64,000 nucleotides of DNA from Hyphobacterium indicum (GTDB lineage: Bacteria; Pseudomonadota; Alphaproteobacteria; Caulobacterales; Maricaulaceae), in the NCBI RefSeq assembly GCF_003129605.1, contig NZ_QBDX01000002.1:161501-225500 (forward strand), given 5' to 3'. The position numbers and the translations under genes are program-made. Position 1 is the stretch's first letter; each line of letters opens with the position of its first letter. Below are positions 57,298-64,000 of the stretch, in pieces. The notes beneath the pieces were generated by a model that saw only the letters and a program-made list of their open reading frames with translations, made no database searches and was not told the DNA's origin.

Positions 57298-57492
57298 ATG
57301 CGTGACGCGATCAAGACAGGCATTGCCCTTATTCTGTTGACGGTGGCAGGTGCTCTGCTCCTGATCGCCGTCATGGGCTATATGCGGGCCGAGGGCTGGA
57401 TCGACGGGCCCGGCCAGCGTTCACTCTACATCCAGTCCGAACCTGAGGAGGCAGAAAACCGCGCCACCACCGACGGCCAGCTCTGGTCCTGA
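57298..57492 (+). CDS. Small single-pass membrane protein
   Basis: 64 residues with one membrane helix (about 7-28, GIALILLTVAGALLLIAVM) followed by a polar tail with acidic and Ser-rich composition. A GGGGGAG ribosome site lies 8 bases upstream. No conserved motif recognised. It sits between the methyltransferase and ppk2, upstream of ppk2 on the same strand, and may be cotranscribed. Confidence 0.65.
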   Translation: MRDAIKTGIALILLTVAGALLLIAVMGYMRAEGWIDGPGQRSLYIQSEPEEAENRATTDGQLWS

Positions 57493-57533
57493 CCTCCGAA
57501 TAGGCCCAGTCTGAAGCTTGCCGGGCAGGGGAG

Positions 57534-58295
57534 GTGGATTTGGACAAGGATATCTATCACGCGGAATTGCGGAAGGCGCAGATCAACCTGGTTGACCTGC
57601 AGCGGCATGTCATTGCCCGCAACAAGCGCCTGCTGGTCATTCTCGAGGGCCGGGATGCCTCTGGCAAGGATGGCACGATCAAACGCATCACCGAGCATCA
57701 GAGCCCGCGTGAAACCCGGGTCATTGCCCTCGGCAAACCCAGCGAACGCGACCGCTCGTCCTGGTATTTCCAGCGCTGGACGCCCTATCTGCCGGCAGAG
57801 GGCGAAACCGTTTTGTTTAACCGGTCCTGGTATAATCGTGCCGGCGTCGAGAAAGTCATGGGCTATTGCTCGGACGAGCAATACGAAAGCTTTCTGTCCG
57901 ATGTGGGGTGTTTCGAGAAAATCCTGATTGATGACGGGCTGATACTGCTCAAATACTATCTGGATATTTCAAAACAGGAACAGATCGAGCGTCTGGAAGA
58001 TCGCCGCCAGAATCCTTTAAAAACCTGGAAAATCAGCCCGATTGACGCGGTCGCCGTGGAAAAATGGGCGGATTATTCCGCCGCCCGCAATCGCATGCTG
58101 GTCGAAACCTGCCAGCCCCTGCCCTGGCGCGTGGTGAAAGCCGATGACAAGCATACCGCACGGCTGACGGTTATTCAGGATATCCTCCGGACGATCGATT
58201 GCGGCGGCTATTCCCACCCGGTGCCCGAACACGACATCAATCATCTGCGATACTGGGGCCAGCCCGACATCAGCGGATCATTCCTGGCGCCCTGA
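57534..58295 (+). CDS. ppk2: Polyphosphate kinase 2
   Basis: A 253-residue PPK2 family enzyme using polyphosphate to phosphorylate nucleotides, or making polyphosphate in reverse. Walker A is in EGRDASGKDGTIKR (about 39-50), the Walker B region in VLFNRSWYNRAGVEKV, and the lid and basic patch in RRQNPLKTWKISPIDAVAVEKW. The start is ambiguous: GTG 57534 or TTG 57540, the latter having GGGGAGG at ideal spacing. Class I or II cannot be decided here. Confidence 0.93.
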   Translation: MDLDKDIYHAELRKAQINLVDLQRHVIARNKRLLVILEGRDASGKDGTIKRITEHQSPRETRVIALGKPSERDRSSWYFQRWTPYLPAEGETVLFNRSWYNRAGVEKVMGYCSDEQYESFLSDVGCFEKILIDDGLILLKYYLDISKQEQIERLEDRRQNPLKTWKISPIDAVAVEKWADYSAARNRMLVETCQPLPWRVVKADDKHTARLTVIQDILRTIDCGGYSHPVPEHDINHLRYWGQPDISGSFLAP

Positions 58296-58305
58296 GCAAA
58301 AGCGG

Positions 58306-58334
58306 TTGCACGGCCCGGCAATCTGGCATTATGA
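58306..58334 (+). promoter_or_regulatory. Promoter of tRNA-Leu
   Basis: TTGCAC (58306-58311), a 17-base spacer and TTATGA (58329-58334) sit 21 bases before the tRNA 5' end, a sensible position for a sigma70-type promoter. Confidence 0.5.
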
Positions 58335-58355
58335 ACCCGGCCACCGGAATACTGT

Positions 58356-58440
58356 GCGGGTGTGGCGGAACTGGTAGACGCGCTGGATTTAGGTTCCAGT
58401 ATCTCACGATGTGGAGGTTCGAGTCCTCTCACCCGTACCA
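58356..58440 (+). tRNA. tRNA-Leu (anticodon UAG)
   Basis: 85 bases folding as a class II tRNA with a long variable arm. The acceptor stem GCGGGTG pairs with CACCCGT (first pair G.U). The anticodon stem is CTGGA / TCCAG with loop TTTAGGT, giving anticodon TAG. The T arm is GGAGG-TTCGAGT-CCTCT, and an encoded CCA closes it. It reads CUA and other CUN leucine codons. Confidence 0.95.
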
Positions 58441-59070
58441 TCCCAAGTCGGTCTGCCGTGGCAGAAAATTTGACCCGCTGGATCAAATCTAGGCGCGGAA
58501 TGCCCCGGCAGGGGCCCGTCCTCTCTTCGAGAGCTTCGGCTTGGCAAGCCAATCATGTTGATCCTCCCGCGCCTCCGCGCGGTCGGTCCTCGCTAAAGCT
58601 GCGGGCGCGCAGTCGCGCTTGCGAACCCTGGCGGGTTCGTGAGGGATGGATCTCAACAACTCTCCATAGACACCGACCGTCTTCCTCCGACTTGATCGGA
58701 GGATCTCGATAATCGGCGCCCTTCGTTCGAGATGCTCCGGTTAAACCGGAGCAAGACGGGGGCAGGGTTTGGCGTTGAAGGTGCCGGCCCTTGTCATCGC
58801 CGGTCGTGCTACGGGCCGTGCTCACATAAAACGCGCTCCCCCGCCTTCGCGGGGGCAGGCAGGGCTGCGGCGCTGGCGGGTTTGATGACCCATGCACGCC
58901 GGACGTCAGAGCGAAGGTTGCCGCGTGCCCGGGTGGGCAATCTGCCCCCACTGCACTCTTCCCCGCCAAGCCCCGTTGCATAGGGGAGGGCACCGTGACA
59001 TAACCCGCGCCTTCAACGCAGCAGAGTCGCATTGCCCTGCTGATCGCCCAACCTTGCCAGGACCGTTTAA
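58441..59070. repeat. Hairpin-rich non-coding island after tRNA-Leu
   Basis: 630 bases without a supported gene, between tRNA-Leu and tig. It holds several strong inverted repeats: CGAACCC / GGGTTCG (58622-58639), TCCTCCGA / TCGGAGGA (58683-58703), GCTCCGGTT / AACCGGAGC with a single base between (58734-58752), and CCCCCGC / GCGGGGG (58838-58855). The start has a weak hairpin (58452-58465) that could terminate the tRNA. The pattern looks like a mosaic of dispersed intergenic palindromic elements rather than a gene. Small reading frames here run across the arms and carry no recognisable domain. Confidence 0.5.
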
Positions 59071-60624
59071 ATGCAAGTTACAGAAAAAGCCGCCGAAGGC
59101 TTGAGCCGCACTTTCGAGATTGTGATCCCGTCAAAGGATCTGCAGGCTCGCCTCGACGCCAAGATCAACGAAATCCGCCCGCAAGTGCGCCTCAAGGGCT
59201 TCCGCCCGGGCAAGGTGCCGGCAGCGCACATCAAGAAGGTCTTCGGTGAATCCATTCTGGGCGATCTCCTGAATGACGAGCTCTTGCCACAGACGATTGA
59301 TTCCACGCTGAAGGAGCGCTCGATCGAGCCGGCTTCGCAGCCGCGGGTCGAGATCAAGAGTGACCCGAAGGAGCTGGTGTCCGGAGCTGATTTCTCGTTC
59401 GAGATCGAGCTCGACATCATGCCGTCCTTCGAGGCGCCCGATCCGAAGAAGCTGAAAATCACGCGCCCGGTCGCCGAGGTCGAGGACGCGCAGATTGACG
59501 AGGCACTCGCCGAGCTGGCGAAGGAAAGCCGCGCTTTTGAAGAGAAAAAAGGCAAGAATGCCAAGGCCGAAGACGGCGATGCCGTGGTCGTTGATTTCGT
59601 CGGCAAGCTGGACGGTGAAGTCTTTGAAGGCGGCTCGGCCGAGGATGCCCGCGTCGTGATCGGCGATGGCGCCTTTATTCCCGGTTTTGAAGAACAGCTG
59701 AAAGGCGCCAAGAAAGGCGACCAGATCGAGCTGAAAGTGACCTTCCCGAAAGAATACCAGGCACAAAACCTGGCCGGACGGGATGCGGTTTTCGAGACCA
59801 CGGTCAAGGCTGTTGAAGCGCCTGCCGAGTCGAAGATTGATGACGAGTTGGCCAAGCGCCTGGGTCTGGAATCGCTGGATTCGCTGAAGGATGCGCTGAA
59901 GCAGCGTTTCGAACGCGAACATGCGGCCCAGTCCCGCATGCGGGCCAAGCGGGCCCTGCTGGACGCTCTGGATGTCGACAAGGAATTCGATCTGCCCGCC
60001 TCGATGGTGAATGCCGAATTCGACAATATCTGGCGCGAAGTCAGCCACGCCATCGAACACGGCCATCTCGATGATGAGGACAAGGACAAGTCCGAGGACG
60101 AGCTGCAAGCCGAATACCGGACCATCGCGGAACGCCGCGTGCGTCTCGGTCTGGTGCTGGCGAAGATCGGCCAGGGTTCCGGCGTCGAGGTCACGCAGGA
60201 AGAAATCGCCCGCGCCATCAACCAGGAAGCCCAGCGCTATCCGGGTCAGGAACAGCAGGTCGTCGAGTTCTACACCAAGAATCCGAACGCCGTCGCCCAG
60301 GTCCGCGCCCCGATCTACGAGGAAAAAGTCGTCGATTACGTGCTCGAACTGGCCGAAGTGAAGGACGCAAAGGTCAGCCGCGAAGCGCTGTTCTCTGACG
60401 AGGACGACATTCTGTCCGGTGCCAAGAAGCCGGCCGGCAAGAAAGCCGCGGCCAAGAAAGCTCCGGCGAAAAAGGCTGCTGACAAGACGGCGCCTGCGAA
60501 AAAGGCTGCCGCCAAGGCGGATGCCAAACCGGCGGCCAAGAAGGCTCCGGCCAAGAAGGCCGATACCAAGAAACCGGCGGCCAAAAAGGCGCCGGCAAAG
60601 AAAACAGCCGCCAAGAAAAAGTAA
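59071..60624 (+). CDS. tig: Trigger factor with Lys/Ala-rich C-terminal tail
   Basis: A ribosome-bound chaperone and prolyl isomerase, 517 residues against about 430 for E. coli Tig. The ribosome-binding domain holds the signature GFRPGKVPAAHIKKVFG (about 48-65). The PPIase domain (about 150-250) has DAVVVDFVGKLDGEVFEGG and IPGFEEQLKGAKKGDQ. The arms and C-terminal domain run to about 445. Residues 450-517 are a tail of roughly 26 lysines in KKAPAKKA-type repeats, like histone H1 or AlgP, absent from typical trigger factors. Start ATG 59071 with AGGA upstream. Confidence 0.93.
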   Translation: MQVTEKAAEGLSRTFEIVIPSKDLQARLDAKINEIRPQVRLKGFRPGKVPAAHIKKVFGESILGDLLNDELLPQTIDSTLKERSIEPASQPRVEIKSDPKELVSGADFSFEIELDIMPSFEAPDPKKLKITRPVAEVEDAQIDEALAELAKESRAFEEKKGKNAKAEDGDAVVVDFVGKLDGEVFEGGSAEDARVVIGDGAFIPGFEEQLKGAKKGDQIELKVTFPKEYQAQNLAGRDAVFETTVKAVEAPAESKIDDELAKRLGLESLDSLKDALKQRFEREHAAQSRMRAKRALLDALDVDKEFDLPASMVNAEFDNIWREVSHAIEHGHLDDEDKDKSEDELQAEYRTIAERRVRLGLVLAKIGQGSGVEVTQEEIARAINQEAQRYPGQEQQVVEFYTKNPNAVAQVRAPIYEEKVVDYVLELAEVKDAKVSREALFSDEDDILSGAKKPAGKKAAAKKAPAKKAADKTAPAKKAAAKADAKPAAKKAPAKKADTKKPAAKKAPAKKTAAKKK

Positions 60625-60654
60625 CGCCTGTTAACCTTTGCTGACATCGATAAG

Positions 60655-60680
60655 ACGCCCCGCCTTGCGCGGGGCGTTTT
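60655..60680 (+). terminator. Intrinsic terminator of tig
   Basis: A 9-bp stem ACGCCCCGC / GCGGGGCGT with a 5-base loop, followed by TTTT, 30 bases after the tig stop. It separates tig from clpP. Confidence 0.85.
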
Positions 60681-60760
60681 GCGTCGCGATAGTTGCGCCC
60701 AACACGTTTAGCCGAATCGGACGGGCGTCCTGCCTGTCTGCAAGTTTGCTGGAGCACGCG

Positions 60761-61390
60761 ATGCAAGACCCTCAGGAAGTGATGATGAACCTTGTTCCCA
60801 TGGTGGTGGAGCAGTCCAGCCGGGGTGAACGGGCCTATGATATCTATTCGCGGCTCCTGAAAGAGCGCATCATTTTCGTCACCGGTCCGATCGAGGACAA
60901 TATGGCCAGCCTGATCGTGGCCCAGCTCCTCTTCCTGGAGTCGGAAAACCCGAAAAAGGAAATCGCCATGTATATCAACTCGCCGGGGGGCGTGGTGACC
61001 TCGGGCATGGCGATCTACGATACGATGCAATACATCCGCAGCCCGGTGGCCACCGCCTGCATGGGCATGGCGGCGTCCATGGGTTCGCTGTTATTGTGCG
61101 GCGGTCACGCAGACATGCGCTCCGCCACGCCCAATTCGCGGATCATGGTCCACCAGCCCTCTGGCGGCTTCCGTGGGCAGGCGTCCGACATCCAGCGTCA
61201 TGCGGAAGACATCATCAACACCAAGAAGCGTCTGAACGAAATTTACGTAAAACACACCGGTCAGAACTATGATGAGGTCGAGGCGAAACTGGATCGCGAC
61301 ACCTTCATGTCCTCGGAAGAGGCCCGGGATTGGGGGCTGATCGATCATGTCTATGCCACCCGTGAGGATGCGGCCAGCGGTGACAAGTGA
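60761..61390 (+). CDS. clpP: ATP-dependent Clp protease proteolytic subunit
   Basis: A 209-residue ClpP serine protease forming a tetradecameric barrel. The catalytic serine is in [11 protein letters not shown], the histidine in [12 protein letters not shown], and the acid lies in the [13 protein letters not shown] region. The N-terminus [25 protein letters not shown] is the usual processed region. ATG 60761 has GGAG upstream; a longer reading from 60638 is not needed. It is followed by clpX after 158 bases. Confidence 0.97.
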   Translation: MQDPQEVMMNLVPMVVEQSSRGERAYDIYSRLLKERIIFVTGPIEDNMASLIVAQLLFLESENPKKEIAMYINSPGGVVTSGMAIYDTMQYIRSPVATACMGMAASMGSLLLCGGHADMRSATPNSRIMVHQPSGGFRGQASDIQRHAEDIINTKKRLNEIYVKHTGQNYDEVEAKLDRDTFMSSEEARDWGLIDHVYATREDAASGDK

Positions 61391-61548
61391 CCGCCCGGAC
61401 CACATTCCCGCATGTTCTGACGGGTTGGCATGAGAACAAATTGGGTGTGTGATTACGTTTCGCTAAGGTTCGGCCCCGATCTTGCTGGGGTGGAATCGCA
61501 AGCGCGTAACGATAGTGTAGCGTGCCGCAGCAACGGGCAGGTGGGAAT

Positions 61549-62835
61549 ATGAGCAAGTCAACCAGTAACGGCGGCGAAGCCAAGAACACGCTCTATTGCT
61601 CCTTCTGCGGCAAGAGCCAGCACGAAGTCCGCAAGCTGATCGCCGGTCCGACCGTCTTCATCTGCGATGAATGCGTCGAATTGTGCATGGATATCATCCG
61701 CGAGGAAAACAAGACCTCGCTGGTCAAGGGCAAGGAAGGCGTTCCGACACCGACAGAGATCTACAAGGTGCTGAACGATTATGTGATCGGTCAGGACTGG
61801 GCCAAGCGCGTCCTCTCCGTCGCGGTGCACAACCATTACAAGCGCCTCAACCACGCCTCGCAAAATCAGGATGTCGAGCTTTCCAAGTCCAACATCCTGC
61901 TGATCGGCCCGACCGGGTGCGGCAAGACGCTGCTGGCGCAGACGCTGGCGCGTATCATTGATGTGCCCTTCACCATGGCGGATGCCACAACGCTGACCGA
62001 AGCCGGTTATGTCGGTGAGGACGTTGAAAACATTGTCCTGAAGCTGCTGCAGTCCGCCGATTACAATGTCGAGCGCGCCCAGCGCGGCATCGTCTATATT
62101 GACGAAATCGACAAGATTTCCCGCAAGTCCGACAATCCGTCCATCACCCGGGATGTATCAGGCGAGGGCGTGCAGCAGGCCTTGCTGAAGATCATGGAAG
62201 GCACGATTGCCTCCGTGCCGCCGCAAGGCGGCCGCAAGCATCCCCAGCAGGAATTCCTGCAAGTGGATACGACCAATATTCTCTTCATCGTCGGCGGGGC
62301 CTTTGCGGGCCTGGAGAAGGTGATTTCACAACGCGGCAAGGGCTCGTCCATCGGCTTCGGGGCCGATGTGAAAGACGCCGATGAACGCCGCACGGGCGAT
62401 ATCCTGCGCGAATGCGAGCCTGATGATCTACAGCGTTTCGGCCTGATCCCCGAATTCATTGGCCGTTTGCCGGTCATTGCCACTCTGGAAGATCTCGATG
62501 AAAGTGCGTTGATCGAGATCCTGACCGAGCCGAAAAACGCTCTGGTCAAGCAGTATCAGCGCCTGTTCGAGATGGAAGGCACCAGCCTGACCTTCACCGA
62601 AGACGCCTTGCACGCCATCGCGAAGAAGGCGATCGGACGCAAGACCGGAGCCCGGGGCCTGCGGTCCATCATGGAAGGCATATTGCTGGAAACCATGTTC
62701 GACCTTCCCGGCCTCGACGGTGTGGACGAGGTGGTCGTCAATGGCGATGTCGTCAATGGCGGTGCCAAGCCGCTCTTCATCTATGCCGAAAAAGCCGAGT
62801 CCGAGAAAAAAGACAAGCGGCCAACCGCGTCCTGA
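61549..62835 (+). CDS. clpX: ATP-dependent Clp protease ATP-binding subunit ClpX
   Basis: A 428-residue AAA+ unfoldase feeding ClpP. The N-terminal zinc-binding domain has CSFCGKS and CDECVELC. Walker A is GPTGCGKT, Walker [11 protein letters not shown], the pore loop lies around EAGYVGEDV, and sensor-2 is [17 protein letters not shown] 61549 has GTGGGAAT upstream. The order tig-clpP-clpX-lon is conserved. In the 158 bases before it I see no clear promoter. Confidence 0.97.
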   Translation: MSKSTSNGGEAKNTLYCSFCGKSQHEVRKLIAGPTVFICDECVELCMDIIREENKTSLVKGKEGVPTPTEIYKVLNDYVIGQDWAKRVLSVAVHNHYKRLNHASQNQDVELSKSNILLIGPTGCGKTLLAQTLARIIDVPFTMADATTLTEAGYVGEDVENIVLKLLQSADYNVERAQRGIVYIDEIDKISRKSDNPSITRDVSGEGVQQALLKIMEGTIASVPPQGGRKHPQQEFLQVDTTNILFIVGGAFAGLEKVISQRGKGSSIGFGADVKDADERRTGDILRECEPDDLQRFGLIPEFIGRLPVIATLEDLDESALIEILTEPKNALVKQYQRLFEMEGTSLTFTEDALHAIAKKAIGRKTGARGLRSIMEGILLETMFDLPGLDGVDEVVVNGDVVNGGAKPLFIYAEKAESEKKDKRPTAS

Positions 62836-62996
62836 CCGGCCGCGCACACAGGGCCGGTTGAATTCCGGCTCTGCGGCAACCATTTGGGTAATAAGCTGGG
62901 AAAGCTGTGCAAGATGCGCGTTTGGCGCGCTTGCAGGGCCGCGAATCGTATCAGCATGATGCACCAGCGGCCCGATTGTCAGGAGTTCTGAAGCAT

Positions 62997-64000
62997 ATGA
63001 CCGAGACCAAAATCCTCCCGCTCTTGCCCCTGCGCGATATTGTTGTGTTTCCGCACATGATCGTGCCGCTCTTCGTGGGCCGCGACAAATCCGTGGCGGC
63101 GCTGGAAGAAGTCATGCGGGCCGACAAGCAGATTTTGCTCGCCACCCAGAAAAATGCCGGAGATGACGATCCGGCGGTCGGAAATATTCACACCATTGGC
63201 GTCATGGCCTCGGTGCTGCAATTGCTGAAGCTGCCGGATGGCACTGTAAAAGTGCTGGTCGAGGGAGGCGCGCGTGTCGAAATCGAGCGCTATCTCGACA
63301 ATGCGGCCTATTTCGAAGCCGAGGCAAGAATTCTGACAGATGAAATCGGCGATCCTTCCGAGATGGAAGCGCTGATGCGCGCGGCGTCCGTGAAATTCGA
63401 TGACTATGTCAAACTGAACAAGAAAGTGCCGCCGGATGCCCTGGCGACCATCAAGGAAGTTGCGGATCCGGCCAAACTGGCGGATGCGATTTCCGCGCAC
63501 CTGGCCGTCAAGATTTCCGAAAAGCAGAGCCTGCTGGAGCAGCGCGATGTGGCCCGCCGCCTTGAACAGGTCATGGGCCTGATGGAGGGCGAAATCTCTG
63601 TCCTGCAGGTCGAGAAGAAGATCCGCAGCCGCGTCAAGCGCCAGATGGAGAAGACCCAACGCGAATATTATCTCAACGAGCAGATGAAGGCGATCCAACG
63701 CGAGCTGGGCGAGCCGGATGACAGCCGTGAAGAGCTCGCCGAAATCGAAGAGAAGATCGAGAAAACGAAGCTTTCCAAGGAAGCGCGCGAAAAAGCCGAT
63801 GCGGAATTCCGCAAGCTGAAGCAGATGAGCCCGATGTCGGCAGAGGCCACCGTCGTGCGCAACTATCTCGACTGGATGACCTCCCTGCCATGGGGCAAGC
63901 GCAAGCGCCTGAAGCACGACCTCAAAAAGGCCGAGGAAACGCTTGATGCCGATCATTACGGGCTGGAAAAGGTCAAGGAGCGTATCCTTGAACATCTTGC
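62997..64000 (+). CDS. lon: ATP-dependent protease Lon, N-terminal part (cut by window)
   Basis: An open frame from ATG 62997, with AGGAG upstream, to the window edge gives 334 residues. The N-terminal Lon substrate-binding domain has LPLLPLRDIVVFPHMIVPLFVGR and KVLVEGGARVEIERY. The coiled helical region has KKIRSRVKRQMEKTQREYYL followed by NEQMKAIQRELGE. The final stretch is DHYGLEKVKERILE, just before the Walker A motif, which falls outside. The first residues read MTETKILPLL. Confidence 0.96.
   Translation, partial: MTETKILPLLPLRDIVVFPHMIVPLFVGRDKSVAALEEVMRADKQILLATQKNAGDDDPAVGNIHTIGVMASVLQLLKLPDGTVKVLVEGGARVEIERYLDNAAYFEAEARILTDEIGDPSEMEALMRAASVKFDDYVKLNKKVPPDALATIKEVADPAKLADAISAHLAVKISEKQSLLEQRDVARRLEQVMGLMEGEISVLQVEKKIRSRVKRQMEKTQREYYLNEQMKAIQRELGEPDDSREELAEIEEKIEKTKLSKEAREKADAEFRKLKQMSPMSAEATVVRNYLDWMTSLPWGKRKRLKHDLKKAEETLDADHYGLEKVKERILEHL

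Noticed and set aside
58553-59032. 159-codon minus-strand frame in the non-coding island
   Set aside because: It reads through three inverted repeats and has no ribosome site or recognisable domain. It is better explained as a repeat-derived spurious ORF.
58356-59070. Genomic-island insertion at the tRNA-Leu 3' end
   Set aside because: No integrase, no repeated tRNA 3' end in the window and no change in gene content. The flanking genes are housekeeping.
62835-62858. Terminator after clpX
   Set aside because: ACCGGCC / GGCCGGT forms a 7-bp stem with a 10-base loop, but there is no T-run, so read-through into lon is as likely as termination.

Overview
The window is ordinary chromosomal DNA of an alphaproteobacterium, most likely of the Maricaulales/Hyphomonadales group (Maricaulis, Oceanicaulis, Hyphomonas relatives). 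The taxonomic guess is an inference from three things: gene order (aroQ-accB-accC-aat-DUF2155-NDUFA12; rne divergent from amiC-mrcA-prfB; a sufBCDS operon behind an IscR-like regulator; tig-clpP-clpX-lon), a complex I accessory subunit of alphaproteobacterial/mitochondrial type, and a bactofilin/M23 endopeptidase pair. Base composition is GC-rich and even throughout. I see no phage, transposase, CRISPR array or integrative element.

Layout. 1-4.6 kb: the start of an exported protein, a coupled leader ORF plus a TolB-like/TPR membrane protein, and a degenerate class II ribonucleotide reductase relative. 4.7-9.5 kb: complex I accessory subunit, DUF2155 protein, Aat, fatty-acid synthesis (accC, accB), aroQ and thiazole synthesis (thiS, thiG). 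9.5-14.4 kb: DsbA-like thioredoxin, BepA-like M48 protease, RNase E. 14.4-21.8 kb: envelope and translation genes amiC, mrcA, prfB (with its programmed frameshift) and bactofilin/M23 endopeptidase. 21.9-29.0 kb: peroxiredoxin, giant AsmA-like protein, tyrS, anmK, alpha/beta hydrolase.

29.1-37.6 kb is a complete Suf iron-sulfur cluster operon: IscR-like regulator, IscS-like desulfurase, sufB, an unrecognised gene, sufC, sufD, sufS, a DUF59 (SufT-like) gene, sufA, then a GST. 37.7-45.9 kb: GGDEF protein, DEAD-box helicase with a heavily structured upstream region, a coupled pair of amidohydrolases (one lacking the metal ligands), parE and a lytic-transglycosylase lipoprotein. 46.0-51.1 kb: autotransporter, glnA and glnB. 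51.2-58.4 kb: NAD(P)HX repair, malic enzyme, MATE exporter, small-molecule methyltransferase, a membrane microprotein, PPK2 and tRNA-Leu(UAG). 58.4-59.1 kb is a hairpin-rich non-coding island. 59.1-64.0 kb: trigger factor with a histone-H1-like tail, clpP, clpX and the start of lon, cut by the window edge.

No wholly new multi-gene system is evident. The best leads are the pseudo-amidohydrolase partnered with an intact one, the catalytically stripped NrdJ-like protein, the unknown gene inside the suf operon, the Lys/Ala tail on trigger factor, the leader ORF at 225-320, and several non-coding structures (upstream of the helicase, upstream of rne, and next to tRNA-Leu).
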